From assembly GCF_003732425.1 (NCBI RefSeq), contig NZ_MOBX01000016.1, positions 124,001-188,000 on the forward strand: a DNA stretch of 64,000 nucleotides, read 5' to 3'. A program made the position numbers and the translations under genes. Positions 8,292 to 17,522 of this stretch are shown here, piece after piece; the stretch's first letter is position 1; each line of letters starts with the position of its first letter. Origin of the DNA: Pseudomonas fluorescens. Lineage in GTDB: Bacteria; Pseudomonadota; Gammaproteobacteria; Pseudomonadales; Pseudomonadaceae. The notes under the pieces were generated by a model. It saw only the letters and a list, made by a program, of their open reading frames with translations, had not been told where the DNA came from and made no database searches.

Positions 8292-9587
8292 ATGGACGTC
8301 ACCGCAAAAATCAGCCTGGGCGATCCGCTGGAACCCGCACGCAAGGCCACCGCACAAATGCTGCAAGAACGCGAGCGCACGTTCTCGCTGCCGCAACCGT
8401 TTTATAGCGACGAGCGGCTGTTCGATATCGACATGCAGGAGATCTTCCAGAAAGAGTGGTTGATCGCCGGCATGACCTGCGAAATCCCGGCCAAGGGCAA
8501 CTACCTGACCCTGCAGGTCGGCAAGAACCCGATCATCGTTATTCGTGGCGCTGAAGGCGTCGTGCATGCGTTCCATAACGTCTGCCGCCACCGTGGCTCG
8601 CGCCTGTGCACCAGTGAAAAAGGCAAGGTCGCCAAACTGGTCTGCCACTACCACCAGTGGACCTACGAGCTGGACGGTCGCCTGCTGTTCGCCGGTACCG
8701 AGATGGGCGCCGACTTCGACATGAAGCAGTACGGCCTGAAACCGGTGAACGTGAAAACCGCCGGCGGTTACATTTTCATCAGTCTCGCCGAGAACCCGCC
8801 AGCCATTGATGACTTCCTGTCGACGCTGAACCATTACATGGAACCGTACGACATGGAGAACACCAAGGTGGCGATTACCACCACCTTGATGGAAAAGGCC
8901 AACTGGAAACTGGTGCTGGAAAACAACCGCGAGTGCTACCACTGCAACGCGTCGCACCCGGAACTGCTGAAAACCCTACTGGAATGGGACGACGTCACCG
9001 ACCCGCGCGCCGATCAAGCGTTCAAGGATCACGTCGCCGCCTCCGCCGCTGCCTGGGAAGCCGAGAAGATCCCTTACGCCCACGCCAGTTTCGGCCTGCG
9101 CAACCGCATCGTACGCATGCCGCTGCTCAAGGGCACCGTGTCGATGACCCTCGACGGCAAACAGGGCTGCGCGAAACTGATGGGCCGCATCAAGAACCCC
9201 GATCTGGGTTCGATGCGCATCCTGCACCTGCCGCATTCGTGGAACCACTGCATGGGCGACCACATCATCGTCTTCACCGTGTGGCCGATCAGCGCGCAGG
9301 AAACCATGGTCACCACCAAATGGCTGGTGCACAAGGATGCGGTTGAGGGTGTCGATTACGACGTGGAACGTATGCGTCAGGTGTGGGACGCGACCAACGA
9401 TCAGGATCGTCGTCTGGCCGAAGAGAATCAGCGCGGGATCAACTCCACCGCTTACCAGCCTGGGCCATATTCCAAGACTTATGAGTTTGGCGTGGTCAAC
9501 TTCGTCGACTGGTACAGCGAACGGATGCTGAACAACCTCGGCGCCGAGCCAGCACCGTACCTCAAAGGCGTCCCGGTCCAGGGCTAA
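8292..9587 (+). CDS. gbcA: Glycine betaine oxygenase, Rieske component
   Basis: Terminal Rieske non-heme iron oxygenase that removes the first methyl group of glycine betaine as formaldehyde, giving dimethylglycine. The protein is 431 residues. Rieske ligands are C98-x-H100 (NVCRHRG) and C118-x2-H121 (CHYHQW). The mononuclear iron pair is H217-x4-H222 (YHCNASH). The residue three before H217 is Glu214, where many ring-hydroxylating dioxygenases have Asp; a Glu bridge is also known in the carnitine oxygenase CntA. ATG 8292 was chosen over 8271 because GAGGA lies eight bases upstream. It pairs with divergent gbcB. Confidence 0.95.
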   Translation: MDVTAKISLGDPLEPARKATAQMLQERERTFSLPQPFYSDERLFDIDMQEIFQKEWLIAGMTCEIPAKGNYLTLQVGKNPIIVIRGAEGVVHAFHNVCRHRGSRLCTSEKGKVAKLVCHYHQWTYELDGRLLFAGTEMGADFDMKQYGLKPVNVKTAGGYIFISLAENPPAIDDFLSTLNHYMEPYDMENTKVAITTTLMEKANWKLVLENNRECYHCNASHPELLKTLLEWDDVTDPRADQAFKDHVAASAAAWEAEKIPYAHASFGLRNRIVRMPLLKGTVSMTLDGKQGCAKLMGRIKNPDLGSMRILHLPHSWNHCMGDHIIVFTVWPISAQETMVTTKWLVHKDAVEGVDYDVERMRQVWDATNDQDRRLAEENQRGINSTAYQPGPYSKTYEFGVVNFVDWYSERMLNNLGAEPAPYLKGVPVQG

Positions 9588-9603
9588 AAGCAAAGGCAAA
9601 GGC

Positions 9604-9669
9604 TTCGCGAGCAGGCTCGCTCCCACATTTGGAATGCGTTCCAACTGTGGGAGCGAGCCTGCTCGCGAA
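9604..9669. repeat. REP doublet, family B (inverted arrangement, short loop)
   Basis: TTCGCGAGCAGGCTCGCTCC followed after about 18 bases by its complement, between convergent gbcA and the metallophosphoesterase gene. The enclosed spacer GGAATGCGTTCC is itself palindromic, so the element folds as one long hairpin and probably ends both transcripts. Confidence 0.88.
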
Positions 9670-9690
9670 GAGGCCGGCCCAGTCACCACC

Positions 9691-10935
9691 TTATTTGGAT
9701 GACCACCTCACACTGCCATCCTCACCAATAAACTCCTCAAATATCTCCTCTCCCACCAGCCTGATCTTCGCGTATCCATTCAACACCCGGACCGGATACG
9801 CCGGGTCATTCGCATTTTGCGTCTCCGACCACAGCACCCGCGAATGCCCGTCCAGCTCGCTGGCATTGCCATAGGGAATCGCCCCGTGCCCGGCACAGCG
9901 CGCATGCAGTCCGCCCTGCTGCGCATAGACGATGCCGTTGTGCAGATGCCCCCAATACCAGTAATCAGGCTCGCGCCCCAGGGCATCGCACACCGGTTGA
10001 TACAGCGCGGTCTGATTGTGCCCGGAAATATCGAAGCCCTGATGATGGCTGAGCACCATGATCTTTTTGCGTTTCGGCAGGCCTTTCATCCACTGGATCT
10101 GCGGCTCGTTCAAGGTGCCGTCCATGTACAGGTTCATCGCATCAGACGCGTACGCGGAATCGAGTCCGACCACCAGCCAGTCATCGTTGATCAAAGCGAA
10201 GTAACTGGTGCCCTGCTGCCCCGGAAAACGCTTGGCCAGTTCCTTGAAATAGCCGTGGGCGCCGCTGTACATCTCGTGGTTGGAATTGAGGGTGAATGAG
10301 CCGTGGGTGCCCATCGGCCAACCGGCCATGTCGACGTCTTCCTGGGAATGACTGCCGGCGTAATACACATCGCCCAAATGAATGGTGAAATCAGCCTGGG
10401 CCAGTTGCATCTGATTGGCCACCGACACCGCCGGCGCATGGCTGTCGAACGGCCCGGTGCCCCAGTCGCCGGCGATCGCCAGGGTCACGTCGCGCTCCAT
10501 CTGCACCACGGCGGGATCAGTGCCGAAGGTCGCGTGATGGCGCAGGTTTTCGATCCACTTCAACAGCGCCTCGCTCCACAGCAGATCCAGCAGTTCCCAC
10601 TTGCGACACCCGAGCAGGCTGCCGTCCTTGAGCACCCGGGTTTGCAGTTGATCGCTTGACTGCGGTAATGGCTTGGCATTGCCGATGCGCAGGATCGACA
10701 AGCCGTGGGACAACTCCCACGGCACGCTCGGTTCGTCGCTCGGCAACTCGCCGTTCTTCAGCACGTATTGCGCCTGATCGTGTCCGCGTTGCAGCAGCTT
10801 GATGATCGCCTGAAACTCCTGCGGCTCCAGCTCGCTGACGAGCTTCATCCAGGCCATTTCCATACGCGTGAACAAACCGTGAATGCGCACTTTGACCTTG
10901 TCGTACTCGTGTTCCCAATGACTGACCAGTGACAT
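9691..10935 (-). CDS. Metallophosphoesterase (calcineurin-like)
   Basis: Predicted binuclear-metal phosphoesterase of 414 residues with no signal peptide. The C-terminal two-thirds holds the family motifs in order: AGDWGTG (about 155), HLGDVYYAG (about 187), NSNHEMY (GNHE-type, about 218), LSHHQ (about 297) and WGHLHNG (about 329). The first 130 residues are helical and not recognised. Start ATG 10935 with GGAGAGGA upstream. It lies 25 bases after a membrane diheme cytochrome gene, which follows a GMC-hydrolase fusion gene, so the three probably form an operon. Substrate unknown; a role in removing a phosphate or phosphodiester group from the compound processed by its neighbours is conjecture. 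Confidence 0.85.
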   Translation of the reverse strand: MSLVSHWEHEYDKVKVRIHGLFTRMEMAWMKLVSELEPQEFQAIIKLLQRGHDQAQYVLKNGELPSDEPSVPWELSHGLSILRIGNAKPLPQSSDQLQTRVLKDGSLLGCRKWELLDLLWSEALLKWIENLRHHATFGTDPAVVQMERDVTLAIAGDWGTGPFDSHAPAVSVANQMQLAQADFTIHLGDVYYAGSHSQEDVDMAGWPMGTHGSFTLNSNHEMYSGAHGYFKELAKRFPGQQGTSYFALINDDWLVVGLDSAYASDAMNLYMDGTLNEPQIQWMKGLPKRKKIMVLSHHQGFDISGHNQTALYQPVCDALGREPDYWYWGHLHNGIVYAQQGGLHARCAGHGAIPYGNASELDGHSRVLWSETQNANDPAYPVRVLNGYAKIRLVGEEIFEEFIGEDGSVRWSSK

Positions 10936-10960
10936 GGCGTAATCCTCTCTCCGTAAGGCT

Positions 10961-12829
10961 TCACAGGGTTTTCATGAATTCGATCAGCGCACGCTTGTCG
11001 TCATCCGAGAGCGTCGTGCCATACAGGTGACCGCTGTTGTGATTGCCCTCCAGACGGGTGTCGTATTTGAAGTCCGCCGAGGCTTTGGCCTGGGCGCCGC
11101 TGGTGACGAAACCGACATTGACCGGGTCGTAAATATCCGAGCCGGTGATGAACACCTGCGGACGTTTTTCCGGCGGTTGCAGCAAGTCCCACAGGGTCGG
11201 CACCGAGCCGTTGTGCAGGTACGGCGCGCGCAGCCAGACGCCGTCAGTCGGGGTGTTGCTGTAGCTCTGGGTCTTGCGATACGCGCCGAAGTCGAACGGC
11301 GGTTTCTTGAAGGTGTGGAACGCGGTCACCAGACCGGTGGTGAACGAGTCGAGCCGATGTGGATCGGTGCCGAGCTGGTCGATGTTGGTCGTGACCTGTC
11401 CGGTGTCGGCACGGCCGAAGTCATGACAAGCCGCGCAGTTGGCGTCCCAGATCGGTTTACCCTGAGCGACTTTGGCCTGATCCAGCGCCCACGGCCACGC
11501 CGGCGCCTTGTGCCCGAGCAACCAGTTGGTCACGCGGTTGAAGCTCGGCGGCAGTACCGATTCCGGCGTCGCGCCCACGGCCATCGCGGCGGCGTAGTTG
11601 CGTTCGTGGATTTTGTTGTTATTGCCGTCCCAGTGCAGGTACATCGATTCCCGTGGTTTCTGGTTCCACACTTGCGGCAGGTCGACGGTGCCGATGGTCG
11701 AGTCATCCGGGAAGCCGAACACCACCATTTTCGTCGGGTTGAAGGTGTCGGTGCGGCCCGGGCCTTGTTGCGGACGCAGCTTCTGCCAGGCGTAGGCCTG
11801 CTTCTGTTTGAGCAAGGCGCTTTTCGCCATCGGCATGATCAGGTAGCGGTTGTAGAGCTTCTCGAAAAAGCCCAGCTGAAACTTGCTGTTGATCGCCGCC
11901 ATCACCGCGTCGGTGGTGAATTTCGGATCGCTGGCGCAATCGTAGGCGAACCACTGGAAGGCCTGCAGTTGCAGGGTGTTGGCCGGCGCGCTCGGCACAT
12001 TGACGGCGACGTCACTGGCATTGGCCCGGTAGGAGCCGGTGTGGCACAGCGCGCAGTTCGGCTCTACTGTCGGGTAGCCGATCTGCCGCTTGGCCATGCC
12101 GATCGGCAGGTCTTTGCCATTTTCGAAGAGGAAGCCGAAAACCTCCCAGCCGCCGGGTTTGGGCATTTTCTCCGGACACATCTGCGGCAACACGGCAAAC
12201 AGGTAATACGGGATGCGTGCTTCGATACCGAGACCAATGGCGGCGTATTTGTAGTGGTCTTCGTCGGAGGCGTATTCCTGCTCAGGGACGACGCGGAGCA
12301 TCTGATACCAGGTTTGGTAGCCGATGAAACCCAGCACCGCGATGACAACCAGCGTACCGACCTTAAAGGCGTGACTCTGCCATTGCCGCTGCCACGCCGC
12401 GCGCCATTCGCGCCAGCCATCGCAGAGCAGCGCCCATGGCCGGTTTTCAGGCGTGGTGCCGAGGTACAGCAGAATGCCGAGAATCAGAAAGAAGCTCAGA
12501 TCACCCATCAACATCGGCACGAACACCGAGCCCTGGGTGCTGGTGTTGATCAGGTAGATCCAGAAGATCACGGCGATCAACCGCGTCAGTACGCACAGCC
12601 AGGAATGCACCACGTAGCGCGACGCGTTGAAGCCAGACGGCATGTAAAACACGCTGATGCCGACCAGCAGCATCCCGGCGTTTTCCAGCCACGGGTCAGA
12701 CAGCTGCGGCGGCAGCCCGACCACTGATGTCAGCAACCCCGGCGCGAACAGCGCAGGGATGGCGAACACCATGTTCATTGCAATGCCTAGCCAGATGAAG
12801 CGTTGAAACCAGCGGATGTAGGTATCCAT
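10961..12829 (-). CDS. Membrane-anchored diheme c-type cytochrome (RoxA-like)
   Basis: 622-residue protein with two heme c attachment sites, CALCH at 259-263 and CAACH at 465-469. The layout resembles the RoxA/RoxB diheme family (GVWLRAPYLHNGSVPTL near 530-545 is typical of it). Unlike secreted RoxA, it begins with about four membrane helices (about 10-30, 52-70, 78-96, 104-124) and a fifth at 156-176, so the cytochrome domain should face the periplasm while anchored. ATG 12829 is favoured by AAGGAA nine bases upstream; 12838 is an alternative. It is probably the electron acceptor for the GMC oxidoreductase encoded just upstream, or an oxygenase acting on the same substrate; both are inference. 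Confidence 0.82.
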   Translation of the reverse strand: MDTYIRWFQRFIWLGIAMNMVFAIPALFAPGLLTSVVGLPPQLSDPWLENAGMLLVGISVFYMPSGFNASRYVVHSWLCVLTRLIAVIFWIYLINTSTQGSVFVPMLMGDLSFFLILGILLYLGTTPENRPWALLCDGWREWRAAWQRQWQSHAFKVGTLVVIAVLGFIGYQTWYQMLRVVPEQEYASDEDHYKYAAIGLGIEARIPYYLFAVLPQMCPEKMPKPGGWEVFGFLFENGKDLPIGMAKRQIGYPTVEPNCALCHTGSYRANASDVAVNVPSAPANTLQLQAFQWFAYDCASDPKFTTDAVMAAINSKFQLGFFEKLYNRYLIMPMAKSALLKQKQAYAWQKLRPQQGPGRTDTFNPTKMVVFGFPDDSTIGTVDLPQVWNQKPRESMYLHWDGNNNKIHERNYAAAMAVGATPESVLPPSFNRVTNWLLGHKAPAWPWALDQAKVAQGKPIWDANCAACHDFGRADTGQVTTNIDQLGTDPHRLDSFTTGLVTAFHTFKKPPFDFGAYRKTQSYSNTPTDGVWLRAPYLHNGSVPTLWDLLQPPEKRPQVFITGSDIYDPVNVGFVTSGAQAKASADFKYDTRLEGNHNSGHLYGTTLSDDDKRALIEFMKTL

Positions 12830-12884
12830 ATCATCCATTTCCTTGTGCAGACCTGAGAAAGAAATCCACTGCTTAATCGGCCTT

Positions 12885-13017
12885 TGTGGCGAGGGAGCTT
12901 GCTCCCGCCGGGCTGCGAAGCGGCCCCAAAACCTGAGTGTGCGGTTTTCCTGAAACACCGCATCTGCCGGGTTTACGACTGCTACGCAGCCGAGCGGGAG
13001 CAAGCTCCCTCGCCACA
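12885..13017. repeat. REP doublet, family A
   Basis: Inverted TGTGGCGAGGGAGCTTGCTC pair in the roughly 197-base gap between the GMC-hydrolase gene and the cytochrome gene, that is, inside a likely operon. It could lower read-through or stabilise the upstream message (inference). Confidence 0.9.
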
Positions 13018-13026
13018 GGGACTTCA

Positions 13027-16000
13027 TCAACCAAGGGCCGTTTTCTCCAGGTGTTCAAGGATGATCGGATAGACATCAACCACCGCGTTCTTGCCGAACA
13101 TGCAGTCGATGTGGCCGTAGCCCGGCACCACCTGCCGGCTGTAGCGCTCCGGGCCATGCATTTCGCACAAACGCTGGTAGGTCTTGAGGGTGCTTTCCGG
13201 CAGGTAACACTGGTTGTCGGCGCCGCTGATAAAGCAGATCGGCATGGTCAGCCGATCAAAGTGCGGCATGTACACATCGTTGCCTTTGAAATCCACCAGA
13301 TGCCCTTTGCGCACGATCAGCGCCAGGTGCTCGAAGGTCTCGATGTTCGACTCACCGAACAACTCGTGCAGGTTGTCGTGCAAGGTTTCGTTAAGGGTGT
13401 CATGGCGATACAGCGACGCGTACATGAAGGTGATGCGGTGGCACACCGGGTTGGTGCAATAACCCTGCGCCTCGATCCGCGCGTAACCGTTGAGCGCCTT
13501 GTCGTAGAGTTTGTTGAACCAGTTTTCCTTGCTGTCGGCGTAAGCGGTCATCGACTTGATGCCGATCGCGTCGAGCATGCCCGGCAGGTGCAAACCGGCC
13601 TTCAATCCGGTCGCTGTGGCGACCACGGTGTCCGCAGCAATCTGCGAGCAGACCACCGAGCGTACGCCCTGCAAACCGGCGAGCAACGACATGAAGAAGG
13701 TCGTCGCACCGTAGCAATGCACCACGCATTGCACATCTTTGGCGTTGGTTTCCTGCTGAATCTGCGCGATGGCAGCCTTGAAATCGTATTGGGCGATCTG
13801 GTCGCCGTTCCACTCCTTCTTGCTCGCCGGCAACAGGATACTCACGCGGAAATCCAGCAACCACACGTCGTAGTCGTGTTTGCACAGGAATTCGAGCAGG
13901 TTGGTCTGGATGGTGTCGGTGGAAAAGATATTCGAGCCCACGCCCAGGCCATGCACCAGCATCACCGGGCCTTTGCTGCCGGCCTGGTAACGGCTCAGGC
14001 GCAGTTCCACGCCATCCTCGGTGGGGAAGAAATGCACCGCCGGGGTTGGCGCATCCAGCGGCCGTTTCAACCGTGGCGGCGCGTCGGGATTGAAGTAGAT
14101 ATCACCGGCAAACACCCCGCCGTAGCTTTCCCAGAGGATCCCGGCGAAGAACTTGCCAAAGCGTGCCAGGCCTTCGATGCGCTCACGCTCGTTGCGCGCA
14201 TTGAGCACTTTCATGGTGGTCATCTGTTTGGCGAAATCGGTCGGATGAATGTGCATCACCCCGGAGCCGATCACTTCGCCGGTCTTGTCCGGCCCGCGAT
14301 ACAGCGTCACGTACAGCGTGCTGGTGTCGTGCCAGATATTCAGCACGCCGTTGTCTTCCGGCACGGTTTTGAAGGCGCTGAAGAAATAGTCGTTGCCGTC
14401 CTCGGCGGTCAGTTTCATGTCGTACTTCATGTGGCGCGTATCGACCTGTTGCTCGAATTGCTCGAACAGGTTGAACACGCCATTGCTGGCGGTCAGCGGT
14501 TGTGGCGACAGCGCCGGGGCATTCACCGTGCCGACAATGGTTGCCGCGTGCTCGGGCTCCTTGATCATGCGGTTGAGGTCGTTGGCGGTGATGGTCAGGG
14601 TGAAGTCGATCGGCGAATTGTCCGCCTCGCCGCGTTTGGCCGCCGCTTCGTAGACTTTCAGATCGGTGCTCTGCGCCGCAGTGAAGGCCCGGGAGAAATA
14701 GCCCTTCATGGTTTCGGTGAACTGCACGCCGAGGGTCGGTGGCGCCACCTGCTTGCGCGGCGCAGAAGGCAGCGTGTAGTCGATCCGCCAACCACGGTCG
14801 GCGGCGAGCAGGCCCATGTTGCGCTCACTCACAGCCGAGATGGTCAGCAGCGGATTAACCGCCAGCGACGTCGGAATCACCGCGCCATCGGTCACGTAGA
14901 GATTGGCGTAAACATCGGTGCCACTGGCGCCGCTGAACACCTGGCCCTTGTGATTGACCACGCCCTGCGCCGCGTCTTCGCCCATCACGCAACCGCCCAA
15001 CGGGTGCACCGAGACGATGCTGTGCTTGAGCAGCTTGGTCCATATCGGGTTTTCCACCCAGACCCCGCCCAGCGCCTTGGTGCTCTGCTGCAAACGTTCG
15101 TTGCCGAGTTTGAAGTTCTCCTGCTCGCCAACGCCCGGCCAATCGATGCGCAGCTGATCCTTGCTATCGAGGACCATCCGCCCCTGGCCGCTGTCGTGGC
15201 TCATGATCAGGTAGGTCTGCATGTTGTGCAGTGCGCCGTAATACGGCCCGCGCAGAAAGCTTTCGGCTTCACGCTCCTTGTATTTGACCTTGCCGCTGAA
15301 GCTGTCATCCGTGGCCACGCCGATCATCTCGGCAAACCCGGCCATGGCCGGCACCATCGGCCGGCCGAGGGCGCCGGGGATCGAGCCTTCCTCAATGACC
15401 ATACGGCTGCGCCAGTCACCTTCGGTGCGCATGTCGATGACCGAAGTGATGCACGGGCCGACCGGGTGCAGTTCCTTGGCCGGGTGCGCACCGAAACCGA
15501 TGCCGTTGATGGTTTGTTCGCAGTTGTGGCCGAAGCCGAGGATGTCACCGTTGCCGCTCATGTTTTCGCCGAGCTGGCCGGACATCACCACGCCTTTGTC
15601 ACGCGTGCGCAGAAGAATTTCCGTGGAGCCGAGGGTGCCGGCGGAGACCACGACGATGTCAGCCTTCACGAACAACGTTGGCGCAGAGAACTTCTCGCGG
15701 CCGCTGTCCAGGTACTGGAAGTGCACGATCCAGCCATCACCGTCGCGCTCCAGGTGCCGCACTTCGGCCTGGCAGAAAATCTCCGCGCCGTGGTTCCAGG
15801 CGTCTGGCAGGTAGTTCATCAGCGTGGTGTTCTTGGCCTTGTTGTTACAGCCCGACACGCAGTCGCCGCACTGGTTGCACGGCAGTTGCTCGACGCCGAC
15901 ATGGTTGAGGTTGTTTGGCAGTTTGTCGAAGGTCACGTTGATCGGCGGCTTGTAGAAATGCGCGCCTTGCTTGAGATAATCCGCGGATTTCTTGTTGGCG

Positions 16001-16479
16001 TCGAGTTTCGGCAGGTTGGGTGCAGTGCTCGGGTAGGGATTGGGTTTGAGCATTTCCCGGGCGCGGGCATAACCGTCCTTGAGTAGCGTGTCGCGGTGTT
16101 CGCGCACCGCTTGCGGCCAGCGCGGATCGTCGAATACGCCGGGCTCCGGCTCCAGGGCAACGTTGGCATTGATCAGCGACGTGCCACCGAGGCCGCAACC
16201 GACCACGACGTTCTGCTGGGCATTCACATGCAAGTCGAACAGCCCGGTGCGTGAGCCGATATGGCCGTCCGGGTCATGCACCTGCAGTTCCTCGGTGGCG
16301 GCGATCATGGTGTTGGGGTATTCGCCGGGCTGGATTTCCCGACCGCGTTCGAGCAGGCACACACGTTTGCCGGCACGGGACAGGCGCGAGGCAGCAATGC
16401 CGCCGCCGTAGCCTGAACCGATAACGATCACATCGTAGTGTTCCTTGATCTCGCTGATGGGCGTTGCGATCCGTGTCAT
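13027..16479 (-). CDS. GMC-type FAD oxidoreductase fused to an alpha/beta hydrolase
   Basis: 1150-residue fusion. Residues 1-560 are a cholesterol-oxidase-like GMC oxidoreductase: GSGYGGG at 21-27, GCGLGGTS at 94-101, HPLGGCVMG at 492-500 and SLAVNPLLTISAV at 538-550. A cysteine cluster C201-x2-C204-x2-C207-x3-C211 sits inside it, suggestive of an Fe-S site. Residues about 570-800 are a beta-rich linker domain that I do not recognise. Residues about 815-1150 are an alpha/beta hydrolase with VHGLG at 842-846, elbow VHCYG at 920-924, and probable Asp1087 and His1123. The expected nucleophile Ser is Cys922. ATG 16479 has AGAGGA upstream. No signal peptide is seen. It heads the operon with the cytochrome and phosphoesterase genes; substrate unknown, perhaps a sterol- or lipid-like alcohol or ester. 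Confidence 0.85.
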   Translation of the reverse strand: MTRIATPISEIKEHYDVIVIGSGYGGGIAASRLSRAGKRVCLLERGREIQPGEYPNTMIAATEELQVHDPDGHIGSRTGLFDLHVNAQQNVVVGCGLGGTSLINANVALEPEPGVFDDPRWPQAVREHRDTLLKDGYARAREMLKPNPYPSTAPNLPKLDANKKSADYLKQGAHFYKPPINVTFDKLPNNLNHVGVEQLPCNQCGDCVSGCNNKAKNTTLMNYLPDAWNHGAEIFCQAEVRHLERDGDGWIVHFQYLDSGREKFSAPTLFVKADIVVVSAGTLGSTEILLRTRDKGVVMSGQLGENMSGNGDILGFGHNCEQTINGIGFGAHPAKELHPVGPCITSVIDMRTEGDWRSRMVIEEGSIPGALGRPMVPAMAGFAEMIGVATDDSFSGKVKYKEREAESFLRGPYYGALHNMQTYLIMSHDSGQGRMVLDSKDQLRIDWPGVGEQENFKLGNERLQQSTKALGGVWVENPIWTKLLKHSIVSVHPLGGCVMGEDAAQGVVNHKGQVFSGASGTDVYANLYVTDGAVIPTSLAVNPLLTISAVSERNMGLLAADRGWRIDYTLPSAPRKQVAPPTLGVQFTETMKGYFSRAFTAAQSTDLKVYEAAAKRGEADNSPIDFTLTITANDLNRMIKEPEHAATIVGTVNAPALSPQPLTASNGVFNLFEQFEQQVDTRHMKYDMKLTAEDGNDYFFSAFKTVPEDNGVLNIWHDTSTLYVTLYRGPDKTGEVIGSGVMHIHPTDFAKQMTTMKVLNARNERERIEGLARFGKFFAGILWESYGGVFAGDIYFNPDAPPRLKRPLDAPTPAVHFFPTEDGVELRLSRYQAGSKGPVMLVHGLGVGSNIFSTDTIQTNLLEFLCKHDYDVWLLDFRVSILLPASKKEWNGDQIAQYDFKAAIAQIQQETNAKDVQCVVHCYGATTFFMSLLAGLQGVRSVVCSQIAADTVVATATGLKAGLHLPGMLDAIGIKSMTAYADSKENWFNKLYDKALNGYARIEAQGYCTNPVCHRITFMYASLYRHDTLNETLHDNLHELFGESNIETFEHLALIVRKGHLVDFKGNDVYMPHFDRLTMPICFISGADNQCYLPESTLKTYQRLCEMHGPERYSRQVVPGYGHIDCMFGKNAVVDVYPIILEHLEKTALG

Positions 16480-16710
16480 GAGGTGGTTCCTCTAATCAGG
16501 CAGATGGGGGCAACTCTGCGGTTGCCTGCAATCAATGAACGAACGGGCACCTGGCCACCGGCTCAAGTCCGGCGACAGCACAGCGGTCTGACGGGTGTGG
16601 CGCGCTACAGGCGAGCGTGCTGATTGGCGGCGCGCCGGAGCGTGCGCTTGCGTGGCGAGGGCGGGGGGCGGTGCGGCTGACTATCCATCATGCGTTCTCC
16701 CAGAACCTGA

Positions 16711-17400
16711 TGTGGATAACTGACGGCTGTCCTTGTGCCATTGCAGTGAAGACAGCGCGGGAATCGAAGTCAAGGCAACGTCTTAGAACTGTATGAAATG
16801 TGATCAATTGCCGTTTGGACTATACCGGGCGGGGCCTGCAGGGTTTGGCAAACAAGTTATCCACATAGCCACCCACAGCAAATGGGGGTAACTGTGGATG
16901 ACTGGAAAAATAAACTGCTGATTTGTGAAGAAAAATCGTGACTTATCCAGAAGGACGGTTTGCCAGACGCATTGGCTGTTTTTTGATCATATCTTTGTAG
17001 ACCACGGTTTTATTGGCCTGTAGCGGATGGCAAACACGTTATCCACAGAAGCGCCAACAGAGATCGGGGGTAACTTTGCTTGTGCTGTGGAAAAGCTCTG
17101 CAAGCTGTGTGAAACCCGGGTTTGCGCGCCGATTTCTCGCGCAATCAGATGGATTGACTATTTTTTGATCATATCGATGAAAGCCACGGTTTATATACGC
17201 CTCAGCAGAGAGCAAACATCTTATCCACAGAAGCGCCAACAGAGATTGGGGGCAACTTGATCAGTTATTCAGGAGAAAAAGCCCTGAAAATCCGTGACTT
17301 AGGCTGGTTGTTTTTTGATCGGAGGGCTGCAGGGCTTGATTGGCGTGGGGTGCGGGGATGGGCAAACACGTTATCCACAGATCCGCCAACAGGGATTGTG
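16711..17400. repeat. Array of degenerate ~150-182 bp repeats, each with a perfect DnaA box
   Basis: Perfect TTATCCACA nonamers lie at 16857, 17039, 17221 and 17371 on plus, and at 16711 on minus. Near-matches lie at 16893 (minus) and 16943. Units repeat with steps of 182, 182 and 150 bases. In three units TTTTTTGATC (16979, 17161, 17311) starts exactly 60 bases before the DnaA box; the first unit has TGATC at 16801. The box is followed by a conserved AGAAGCGCCAACAGAGAT-type and GGGGGTAAC-type tract. Three more perfect boxes fall in the neighbouring genes (17831 in etfB; 18776 and 19035 in etfA). This looks like a DnaA-binding (titration or regulatory) locus; it is not oriC, as no replication genes are adjacent. 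Confidence 0.8.
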
Positions 17401-17435
17401 GGTAAATACCACGATATCGTCGGACTGCACATTCC

Positions 17436-17522
17436 TGTAGGAGCTGCGGCACGCTGCGATCTTTTGATCTTGATTTTAAAGATCAAAAGATCGCAGCCTC
17501 GTTTCACTCGACAGCTCCTACA
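17436..17522. repeat. REP doublet, family C
   Basis: TGTAGGAGCTGCGGCACGCT and GCGATCTTTTGATC followed by the inverse arrangement ending AGCTCCTACA. Located just after the etfB stop. The centre (GATCTTTTGATCTTGATTTTAAAGATC) is AT-rich. It probably caps the 3' end of the dgc-etf transcript. Confidence 0.88.

Noticed and set aside
12937..16086. Very long open frame on the plus strand opposite the GMC-hydrolase gene
   Set aside because: It is an antisense shadow caused by high GC at third positions; its translation shows no family features, while the minus strand encodes a clear enzyme with motifs in order.
17027..17260. Small open frame inside the DnaA-box array
   Set aside because: It is built from the repeats themselves, has no SD and no similarity to a protein family.
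16711..17400. CRISPR array or oriC
   Set aside because: Repeats are 150-182 bases long, degenerate and few, with no cas genes. No dnaA, dnaN, rpmH or gidA lies nearby, so it is not the usual Pseudomonas origin.
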